The notes under the pieces are model-generated. The model was given only the letters and a program-made list of their open reading frames with translations, ran no database searches and had not been told where the DNA came from. From an uncultured bacterium (GTDB lineage Bacteria; Bacillota; Clostridia; Lachnospirales; Lachnospiraceae), in contig CAJMNU010000118.1 of the NCBI GenBank assembly GCA_905214855.1, positions 1 through 5,054 on the forward strand: 5,054 nucleotides of DNA, in the 5' to 3' direction. A program made the translations under genes and the position numbers. Positions 1 through 4,497 of this stretch are shown piece by piece; positions within the stretch are counted from its first letter, which is position 1; each line of letters begins with the position of its first letter.

Positions 1-1
1 A

Positions 2-607
2 AAATTGCTTGTCGCAGGTCTGGTGGCGAGTTTTGGGACAGTTTCCATTGCAGCCAATGCTGTGACAGGGACGATCGCTTCGTTTCAGGTACTTCCGGGG
101 CAGGCGATGGGTCTGGCTCTTATGACATTGGTGGGACAGGCGATCGGAGCAGAACGTTACGAGGAAGCAAAGACGTATATCATAAAAATCATGAAAATGT
201 TGGTGGTGGCTCATTTCTTTTTAAACGTTCTAATCCTGTATTTTTTACCAAAGATCATCAAAATTTACAATCTTTCACCGGAAACAGCTGCGCTGACATG
301 TAAATTGGCATATATCCATGGGATCAATGCAATCCTTACATGGGGATTTTCATTTGCGCTTCCCAATGCCCTGCGTGCAGCAGATGACGCAAAATTTGCC
401 ATGAAGATCACGGTATTTTCTTTGTTTGCCTGCAGGATCTTGATGAGTTATGTATTAGGTTTATATTTTCACATGGGAGTCATTGGGGTCTGGATTGCCA
501 TGGTCATTGACTGGGCATTCCGTGCTGTGGCATATGTGGGAAGAGTAGTGAGCGGCAGATGGTTGCGGGAGCATAAAAACAGAATACAAAATAGAATACA
601 AAAATAG
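2..607 (+). CDS. MATE family efflux transporter, C-terminal half (5'-truncated by window edge)
   Basis: This is the C-terminal 201 residues of a multidrug and toxic compound extrusion (MATE) antiporter, an inner-membrane protein that typically exports cationic drugs or metabolites in exchange for Na+ or H+. The frame is open from the first complete codon (position 2), so the real start lies outside the window; the TTG at position 5 is not a credible start. About five to six hydrophobic segments are visible. The stretch containing AANAV, the segment with PGQAMGLALMTLVGQAIGA followed by a basic/acidic loop (ERYEEAK), and the late FALPNALRAADDAKFAM segment match the second MatE domain of the family. 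Full-length members are about 450 residues, so roughly 55% is missing. The C-terminus ends in a basic tail, NRIQNRIQK, encoded by a short tandem DNA repeat. The next gene follows 55 bp downstream with no visible terminator, so co-transcription is likely. The substrate cannot be read from the sequence. Confidence 0.9.
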   Translation, partial: KLLVAGLVASFGTVSIAANAVTGTIASFQVLPGQAMGLALMTLVGQAIGAERYEEAKTYIIKIMKMLVVAHFFLNVLILYFLPKIIKIYNLSPETAALTCKLAYIHGINAILTWGFSFALPNALRAADDAKFAMKITVFSLFACRILMSYVLGLYFHMGVIGVWIAMVIDWAFRAVAYVGRVVSGRWLREHKNRIQNRIQK

Positions 608-618
608 AATACAGAAAT
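581..618 (+). repeat. Three 12-13 nt tandem repeats across the MATE stop codon
   Basis: Three near-identical units run head to tail: AGAATACAAAAT (581-592), AGAATACAAAAAT (593-605) and AGAATACAGAAAT (606-618). The first two encode the repeated NRIQ tail of the transporter, and the TAG stop (605-607) spans the unit 2/3 junction. The extra A in unit 2 shifts the reading frame relative to unit 1. Purine-rich DNA continues to about 655. Confidence 0.8.
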
Positions 619-647
619 AAAGAAGAAAAAGAAGAAATCAAGAAGAA

Positions 648-654
648 AGAAGGG
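648..654 (+). promoter_or_regulatory. Ribosome binding site supporting the GTG start of the Nudix gene
   Basis: AGAAGGG lies 8 nt upstream of the GTG at 663. No ATG in this frame lies close downstream: the first internal Met is residue 31, which would delete the N-terminal strand of the Nudix fold. The site therefore decides the start in favour of GTG. Confidence 0.65.
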
Positions 655-662
655 AAACACAG

Positions 663-1289
663 GTGGAAGAAATATTTGCAGTGTATAACAAACAAGGAAA
701 GATCATTGGCGCTGCGACAAGATCGGAGGCACATAAAAAAGGTTTGTGGCACATGGTAGTCCATTGTTGGGTGATCTGTCAGGAAGGTGAGACCGTGTGG
801 ATTTATATGCAGCAAAGATCTGACAGTAAAAAAGATTTCCCCGGCTTATATGATATTGCTTCAACAGGGCATGTGGACGCATCAGAATTGCATGATGCAG
901 CCGTTGTCAGGGAGGCGAAAGAGGAGATTGGTATTGATGTGAGTGGAGAAAATCTGGTTTATCTTGGCGAATCTCGGGAAGAATGTCCATTAGAATATGG
1001 AATGGATCGTGAAATCGTAAAAATTTACCTCTATCACACAGCACAAGAACCGCAGTTTCAGCCTGGAGAAGAAGTGAGCAGGATGGTGAAGATTGCCCAG
1101 AGTGAGTTTGAGAAAAAAGAATTAAAGGGTGCTTCAGAGATCACAGCATATACACTGGATAATAAAAAAGTTCGGATTAAGGAAGAAGAATGGTGTGTGC
1201 ATGATCGGGAATACAAAAAATGGGTGCGTCCGTGGCTTCAGGAAAATGGTTTCTTTTGCTACTTGACAAATTCATTGAAAGTGCTATAA
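663..1289 (+). CDS. Nudix hydrolase (IPP-isomerase-like / YfcD-type subgroup)
   Basis: This is a probable cytoplasmic Mg2+-dependent pyrophosphohydrolase acting on a nucleoside-diphosphate-linked substrate. The Nudix box is complete at residues 69-91: G69-x5-E75-x7-R83-E84-A-K-E87-E88-I-G90-I91, with all metal-binding glutamates present. The N-terminus (AHKKGLWHMVVHCWV, residues 23-37) and the QQRSDSKKDFPGLYD segment before the box resemble the group annotated as isopentenyl-diphosphate-isomerase-like or YfcD-type Nudix proteins. The cysteine and glutamate arrangement of a true IPP isomerase is not evident, so hydrolase is the safer call. At 208 residues it is longer than a minimal Nudix domain (about 140); the C-terminal third is charged and of unknown role. 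It begins with GTG behind a clear ribosome binding site, 55 bp after the transporter gene. The last codons (FFCYLTNSLKVL) coincide with the promoter of the next transcription unit, and the TAA stop lies inside its -10 hexamer. The substrate is unknown. Confidence 0.9.
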   Translation: MEEIFAVYNKQGKIIGAATRSEAHKKGLWHMVVHCWVICQEGETVWIYMQQRSDSKKDFPGLYDIASTGHVDASELHDAAVVREAKEEIGIDVSGENLVYLGESREECPLEYGMDREIVKIYLYHTAQEPQFQPGEEVSRMVKIAQSEFEKKELKGASEITAYTLDNKKVRIKEEEWCVHDREYKKWVRPWLQENGFFCYLTNSLKVL

Positions 1290-1290
1290 T
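1263..1290 (+). promoter_or_regulatory. Sigma-A promoter of the T-box/thrS transcript
   Basis: A perfect -35 TTGACA (1263-1268) and a perfect -10 TATAAT (1285-1290) are separated by 16 bp, with an extended -10 TGC immediately upstream (1282-1284). Transcription would begin near 1296-1298. The element lies entirely inside the 3' end of the Nudix gene, whose stop codon TAA is positions 1287-1289. It should be a strong constitutive promoter, leaving regulation of thrS to the downstream T-box. Confidence 0.9.
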
Positions 1291-1302
1291 GCAGACATCA
1301 CT

Positions 1303-1333
1303 AAGAGATTTTAATAAAATCTTTTAATAAAAT
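1303..1333 (+). repeat. AT-rich tandem repeat and hairpin at the start of the thrS leader
   Basis: TTTTAATAAAAT occurs twice (1309-1320 and 1322-1333), separated by a single C. The first copy is also the core of an inverted repeat, with arms 1303-1312 (AAGAGATTTT) and 1316-1325 (AAAATCTTTT), a 3-nt loop and one G-T pair. It begins a few bases after the predicted transcription start. It could be a weak terminator for Nudix read-through or a 5'-end stabilising hairpin; the role is not established. Confidence 0.6.
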
Positions 1334-1403
1334 TTTTCTTCTGAAACGTCTGAGATGAATACAAGACAGATGCAGTTAGGTGGGAATGATATAGTTCATA
1401 TAG

Positions 1404-1661
1404 TCAACACGTTGATGAGAAGAGTAGTCTGTGAGACCCTGTCCAGAGAGAAGCATGATTTGGTGCGAATGTTTTACATGGCAGCAGATGAAGACCAGCT
1501 CAGAGTGCCCTTTAATCGGGGACGGTGATTCCGTTATCATCAAATGAAGTGGTTCGGACATAGGATAGAGTCCGTTCAATTTAGGGTGGAACCGCGATTT
1601 TTGAGAGATCGTCCCTTAGTATATGAGATTGCAAAGTCATATACTAAGGGGCTTTTTGTTT
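1404..1661 (+). promoter_or_regulatory. T-box riboswitch, threonine-specific (thrS leader)
   Basis: This cis-acting leader RNA reads uncharged tRNA-Thr and permits thrS transcription when threonyl-tRNA is scarce. Stem I can be traced: basal pairing 1416-1419/1499-1502, the specifier loop with AGTA (1423-1426) opposite GAAGACCA, helix 1427-1431/1485-1489, helix 1439-1443/1480-1484, the conserved AGAGAG bulge (1445-1450), helix 1451-1456/1469-1474, and an apical loop with GGTGCGA (1462-1468). The specifier triplet is ACC (1494-1496), a threonine codon read by a GGU anticodon, followed by the usual purine. The hallmark T-box AGGGTGGAACCGCG is at 1583-1596. Its TGGA bulge (1587-1590) would pair with a tRNA 3' end UCCA, implying a U discriminator base. 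AGGG (1583-1586) pairs with CCCT (1613-1616) in the antiterminator, and the same CCCT is the 5' arm of the terminator. Hairpins between stem I and the T-box (about 1520-1545) were not resolved with confidence. About 105 nt of leader precede stem I. Confidence 0.96.
1613..1657 (+). terminator. T-box-controlled intrinsic terminator
   Basis: A 14-bp perfect stem (CCCTTAGTATATGA, 1613-1626, with TCATATACTAAGGG, 1637-1650) closes a 10-nt loop and is followed by GCTTTTT (1651-1657). The first four bases of the 5' arm are shared with the antiterminator, so uncharged tRNA-Thr binding prevents its formation. The stem ends about 155 bp before the thrS start. Confidence 0.95.
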
Positions 1662-1703
1662 ATCAGGAAAAGATTTCCAAAGTACATGTTTTGTTCTCTC
1701 AGC

Positions 1704-1751
1704 AAAGAATCTCTGAAAGGATCAAAGATTCTTTTTATCCGAATATCCGAA
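1704..1751 (+). other. Secondary hairpin and 8-bp tandem duplication between the T-box and thrS
   Basis: AAAGAATCT (1704-1712) and AGATTCTTT (1726-1734) form a 9-bp perfect stem with a 13-nt loop, and the T-run 1732-1736 overlaps its 3' end. An alternative, mutually exclusive pairing is GGAT (1719-1722) with ATCC (1737-1740), with AAAG inside it. TATCCGAA is exactly duplicated at 1736-1743 and 1744-1751. No function is assigned. It may be a weak backup terminator, an RNA processing or stability element, or a remnant. Confidence 0.5.
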
Positions 1752-1790
1752 ACCTGACTTGACCAGAAGGAAGAAATCGTAAAAAAGAAA

Positions 1791-1795
1791 GGGAG
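1791..1795 (+). promoter_or_regulatory. Ribosome binding site of thrS
   Basis: GGGAG, within AAAGGGAGAG, lies 9 nt upstream of the ATG at 1805 and supports that start, which also gives the expected N-terminal TGS domain. Confidence 0.75.
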
Positions 1796-1804
1796 AGCAA
1801 AGCG

Positions 1805-3760
1805 ATGAAGATTACATTAAAAGACGGCTCTGTAAAAGAGTATGAAAAAGCAATGAGCGTTTTGGAGATTGCGCAGGATCTGAGCGAAGGTCTGGCAAGA
1901 ATGGCATGTGCAGGAGAAGTAGACGGCAAGGTAGTGGATCTGAGAACCGTAGTGGACAAAGACTGCAATGTCAATATTCTGACAGCAAATGATAAAGAAG
2001 GTCTGGCAGCGTACCGCCATACAGTAAGCCATGTGTTGGCACAGGCAGTAAAGCATCTGTATCCACAGGCAAAGCTGGCAATCGGTCCATCCATTGATAA
2101 TGGATTTTATTATGATTTTGATATTCCTTCTTTCTCCAGAGAAGATCTGGATAAACTTGAGGCAGAGATGAAGAAGATCATCAAAGCAGGTGAAAAACTG
2201 GAGCGTTTTACTCTTCCAAGAGAGGAAGCAATCAAGTTTATGGAAGAGAAGGGAGAACCATATAAGGTAGAACTGATTCAGGATCTGCCGGAGGACGCAG
2301 AGATTTCTTTCTATAAACAGGGAGATTTCACAGACCTTTGTGCCGGACCTCATCTTATGAGTACAAAACAGATCAAAGCATTTAAGTTGATCTCTTCTTC
2401 AGGTGCTTATTGGAGAGGAAGCGAAAAGAATGCAATGCTCACACGAGTATACGGAACTGCTTTCTTAAAGAAGGAAGAATTGGCAGAATATCTGGAATAT
2501 CTGGAGAACATCAAAAAACGTGACCATAACAAATTGGGACGTGATCTGGAGCTGTTCACTACAGTGGACGTGATCGGTCAGGGTCTTCCACTGTTATTGC
2601 CAAAGGGAGCAAAGATCGTTCAGACACTGCAGCGCTGGATCGAGGATGAGGAAGACAACAATCGTGGATATATGAGAACAAAAACTCCTCTTATGGCAAA
2701 GAAAGATCTGTATGTGATCTCTGATCACTGGGAGCACTACAAAGAGGGCATGTTTGTTCTGGGTGATGAGGAGAAAGATGATGAAGTATTTGCACTTCGT
2801 CCGATGACCTGCCCATTCCAGTATTATGTATATAAATCTTCACCAAAATCCTATCGTGATCTGCCATGCCGTTATGGTGAGACTTCTACTCTGTTCAGAA
2901 ATGAGGACTCTGGTGAGATGCATGGTCTGACCCGTGTTCGCCAGTTCACGATTTCAGAAGGCCATCTGATCATTCGTCCAGATCAGGTAGAAGAAGAGTT
3001 CAAGGGCTGTGTAGATTTGTTTAAGTATTGTATGAAAACACTTGGTCTTGAAAACGATGTAACTTATCGTCTGTCCAAGTGGGATCCAAGCAATGCAGAT
3101 CATTATCTGGGAACACCAGAGCTTTGGGAGGAAGTAGAAGGAATCCTTCGTAAGATTCTGGATGATATTGGCATTGAATACACAGAGGCAGTAGGAGAAG
3201 CTGCATTCTATGGACCAAAGCTGGATATTCAGGCAAAGAACGTATATGGTAAAGAGGATACTATGGTAACCATCCAGCTTGATATGTTCTTAGCAGAGCG
3301 TTTTGATATGTCTTATGTAGATAAAGATGGTCAGAAAAAACGTCCTTTCATTATCCACAGAACTTCTATGGGATGCTACGAGAGAACTTTAGCATGGCTG
3401 ATCGAGAAGTATGAGGGCGCATTCCCAACATGGTTATGTCCAGAGCAGGTTCGTGTATTGCCGATTTCTGAGAAATTCCATGATTATGCTGCAGAAGTAT
3501 GCAAGGAACTCAAGGCAAATGGCATCTTGGCAACTGTGGATGAGAGAGCAGAAAAGATCGGTTATAAGATCCGTGATGCAAGACTGAACAAGCTGCCATA
3601 CATGCTGATCGTTGGAGAGAAGGAGCAGAGCGAGCATAAAGTTTCTGTAAGAAGCCGTTTCCTGGGAGATGAAGGTCAGAGAGATCTGAAGGACTTTATT
3701 GCAGATATCTGTGAGGAGATTCGTACAAAAGCGATCAGAAAAGTGGAAGTACAGGAATAA
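1805..3760 (+). CDS. thrS: Threonyl-tRNA synthetase
   Basis: This cytoplasmic class II synthetase charges tRNA-Thr with threonine using ATP. At 651 residues it is full length. Domains in order are TGS (about 1-62), the editing domain with H72-x3-H76 and C179-x3-H183 that clears mischarged Ser-tRNA-Thr, the class II catalytic core (about 240-540), and the anticodon-binding domain (about 545-645). Zinc ligands are C336 (MTCP), H387 and H518 (IIHRTSMG). Motif 2 arginine is R365 (LFRNED), motif 3 is E526-R527, and FYGPKLD with Y469 and Q491 line the threonine pocket. The usual GFTQDDAH stretch reads QFTISEGH (380-387), so the position equivalent to E. coli Asp383 is Glu385; this is probably a lineage variant. 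The gene is expressed as a single unit from the promoter at 1263-1290 through the T-box. No convincing intrinsic terminator follows it in the next 70 bp. Confidence 0.98.
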   Translation: MKITLKDGSVKEYEKAMSVLEIAQDLSEGLARMACAGEVDGKVVDLRTVVDKDCNVNILTANDKEGLAAYRHTVSHVLAQAVKHLYPQAKLAIGPSIDNGFYYDFDIPSFSREDLDKLEAEMKKIIKAGEKLERFTLPREEAIKFMEEKGEPYKVELIQDLPEDAEISFYKQGDFTDLCAGPHLMSTKQIKAFKLISSSGAYWRGSEKNAMLTRVYGTAFLKKEELAEYLEYLENIKKRDHNKLGRDLELFTTVDVIGQGLPLLLPKGAKIVQTLQRWIEDEEDNNRGYMRTKTPLMAKKDLYVISDHWEHYKEGMFVLGDEEKDDEVFALRPMTCPFQYYVYKSSPKSYRDLPCRYGETSTLFRNEDSGEMHGLTRVRQFTISEGHLIIRPDQVEEEFKGCVDLFKYCMKTLGLENDVTYRLSKWDPSNADHYLGTPELWEEVEGILRKILDDIGIEYTEAVGEAAFYGPKLDIQAKNVYGKEDTMVTIQLDMFLAERFDMSYVDKDGQKKRPFIIHRTSMGCYERTLAWLIEKYEGAFPTWLCPEQVRVLPISEKFHDYAAEVCKELKANGILATVDERAEKIGYKIRDARLNKLPYMLIVGEKEQSEHKVSVRSRFLGDEGQRDLKDFIADICEEIRTKAIRKVEVQE

Positions 3761-3832
3761 AGAGAAGATTGCTATTTTCCTGTAGCCAAGGAATTCATGA
3801 GTTTTTTATACTTGGATTTGATAAACGTCAGA

Positions 3833-3880
3833 TTTTGACTATATAGTTTTTTGACCATATAGCTTTTTGAGTGTATAGTT
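3833..3880 (+). repeat. Three 16-bp direct repeats forming a promoter array
   Basis: Three units are exactly in register: TTTTGACTATATAGTT (3833-3848), TTTTGACCATATAGCT (3849-3864) and TTTTGAGTGTATAGTT (3865-3880). Each carries a TTGA(C) core and a TATAG core. The -35-like hexamer of one unit therefore stands 17 bp from the -10-like hexamer of the next. The repeats lie between thrS and the DUF1540 gene and end just before the start-site hairpin. Confidence 0.85.
3851..3879 (+). promoter_or_regulatory. Best promoter candidate for the DUF1540 gene
   Basis: TTGACC (3851-3856), a 17-bp spacer and TATAGT (3874-3879) place the start near 3886, giving a 5' leader of about 75 nt. Two further candidates are stacked upstream: TTGACT (3835-3840), 17 bp, TATAGC (3858-3863); and TTGATA (3818-3823), 18 bp, TATAGT (3842-3847). 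Which of them is used cannot be decided from sequence. Confidence 0.65.
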
Positions 3881-3892
3881 TATAGAAGAGTG

Positions 3893-3963
3893 CATATACT
3901 ATCCCTGCTGTCATTTGGAAAAATGAATGTGAAAAACCAAGATCACAGGAGGGATAGAATATG
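3893..3963 (+). promoter_or_regulatory. Long 5'-leader hairpin covering the Shine-Dalgarno and start codon
   Basis: An imperfect inverted repeat spans almost the whole predicted leader. The outer helix pairs 3893-3906 (CATATACTATCCCT) with 3950-3963 (AGGGATAGAATATG): 13 pairs broken by one A-A mismatch. Inner helices are CTGT (3908-3911) with ACAG (3945-3948), and TTGG (3915-3918) with CCAA (3937-3940), leaving an A-rich 18-nt loop. The 3' strand contains the GGAGGG part of the ribosome binding site and the ATG (3961-3963). Folding should therefore block translation initiation. This layout resembles an RNA thermometer or a protein- or sRNA-released translational switch; a DNA operator dyad is the alternative. 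Confidence 0.65.
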
Positions 3964-4275
3964 ACAAAATTGGATTGTAACGTGACAAGCTGTTTACACA
4001 ATGCCGAAAACTGCTGTTGTAAAAATGCGATCATCGTAGAAGGTTTTAGTGCAAAAGAGAGCTGCCAGACCTGTTGTGGAAGTTTTGATGAAAATAAGGG
4101 AAATGCATTTAAGAATTTGTTCAAGACACCAGAGACACGTTTGGAGATTGACTGTGAAGCAGTAAACTGTATCTACAATTCAGACAGACATTGCGTGGCA
4201 GATCATATCGGAATTAGCGGCAAGGGAGCCAGCGAGTCCGGTCAGACAGAGTGTGCAAGTTTTTGCGCACGATAA
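3961..4275 (+). CDS. Cysteine-rich protein with two DUF1540 repeats
   Basis: This is a small (104-residue) probable cytoplasmic metal-binding protein; DUF1540 has no established biochemical role that I can state. Two copies align without gaps at a 59-residue period: C6/C65, C11/C70, C19/C78 and C39/C98, plus the shared pattern D-C-x4-C-x-x-N followed by T-x-C-x-S-F. Each repeat thus supplies four conserved cysteines, a typical Zn or Fe binding set. Extra cysteines (C18, C20, C35, C38, C102) bring the total to 13. There is no signal peptide or membrane segment. AGGAGGG (3947-3953) sits 7 nt before the ATG and fixes the start. The gene appears monocistronic, with its own repeated promoter region and a leader hairpin that hides the ribosome binding site, suggesting tight control. 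It is followed by purine-rich DNA and a shared terminator. Confidence 0.88.
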   Translation: MTKLDCNVTSCLHNAENCCCKNAIIVEGFSAKESCQTCCGSFDENKGNAFKNLFKTPETRLEIDCEAVNCIYNSDRHCVADHIGISGKGASESGQTECASFCAR

Positions 4276-4289
4276 TCTTTCAAAAAACA

Positions 4290-4419
4290 GAATCCTAATG
4301 ATAAAAGAAAGAAGAGTAAGATATAGGAAAATAAAAGATAAAAGAGCAAGATAAAGAAAAAAAACAAAAAGCAACAAAAAGCAAAGAAACAAAAAAATAA
4401 AGAGAAGAAGATGAAAAAA
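4290..4419 (+). other. Purine-rich low-complexity intergenic tract
   Basis: About 130 bp is almost exclusively A and G, with short internal repeats such as AACAAAAAGC twice in tandem (4363-4372 and 4373-4382). No plausible gene is present. The minus strand reads as a polypyrimidine tract, which produces a spurious Leu/Phe-rich open frame. The DNA lies at the convergence point of two genes and would form an unstructured 3' untranslated region of the DUF1540 mRNA. Confidence 0.7.
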
Positions 4420-4450
4420 TGGGGATGCCTGATAAAGATCAGACATCCCT
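4414..4450. terminator. Convergent intrinsic terminator, strongest on the minus strand
   Basis: The stem 4422-4433 (GGGATGCCTGAT) and 4438-4449 (ATCAGACATCCC) has 11 pairs, one C-A mismatch and a 4-nt loop. Read on the minus strand, the stem is followed by a T-run (the A-run 4414-4419 on plus), giving a canonical terminator for the minus-strand gene that ends at 4498. On the plus strand the trailing sequence is TGTTTCTATT, a weaker tail that may still end the DUF1540 transcript. A second small dyad, GTTCTAT (4461-4467) with ATAGAAC (4475-4481), lies between it and the minus-strand stop. Confidence 0.85.
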
Positions 4451-4497
4451 GTTTCTATTCGTTCTATTCATATTATAGAACATATCCTATTTTGATT

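Noticed and set aside
469..815. Two minus-strand open frames with Phe/Leu-rich products over the MATE-Nudix junction
   Set aside because: They are the complement of the purine-rich gap and of confirmed coding sequence. Their apparent hydrophobicity comes from polypyrimidine DNA, and no ribosome binding site supports them.
1376..1762. Open frames on both strands within the thrS leader
   Set aside because: They overlap the T-box stem I, antiterminator and terminator, whose RNA constraints explain the sequence. No protein family is recognisable.
1735..2353. Minus-strand frames inside the 5' part of thrS, and others at 3021-3236 and 3434-3637
   Set aside because: They are antisense shadows of a well-conserved synthetase and lack ribosome binding sites.
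3761..3832. Possible thrS terminator
   Set aside because: CCAAG (3786-3790) and CTTGG (3811-3815) can pair, but the 20-nt loop and the T-run inside it do not make an intrinsic terminator. GCTA/TAGC (3770-3785) is too short. I leave the end of the thrS transcript open.
3828..4124. Minus-strand 98-codon frame across the promoter repeats and the DUF1540 gene
   Set aside because: It is a shadow of the DUF1540 frame and the repeat array, with no start signal or family resemblance.
4180..4446. Minus-strand 88-codon frame that looks like a small membrane protein
   Set aside because: Its Leu/Phe-rich run is the translation of the complement of the purine-rich tract and the terminator. The other end is antisense to the DUF1540 gene.
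4461..4481. GTTCTAT/ATAGAAC dyad as a separate terminator
   Set aside because: It has only 7 AT-rich pairs and no T-run on either strand; the stronger hairpin at 4414-4450 explains termination.
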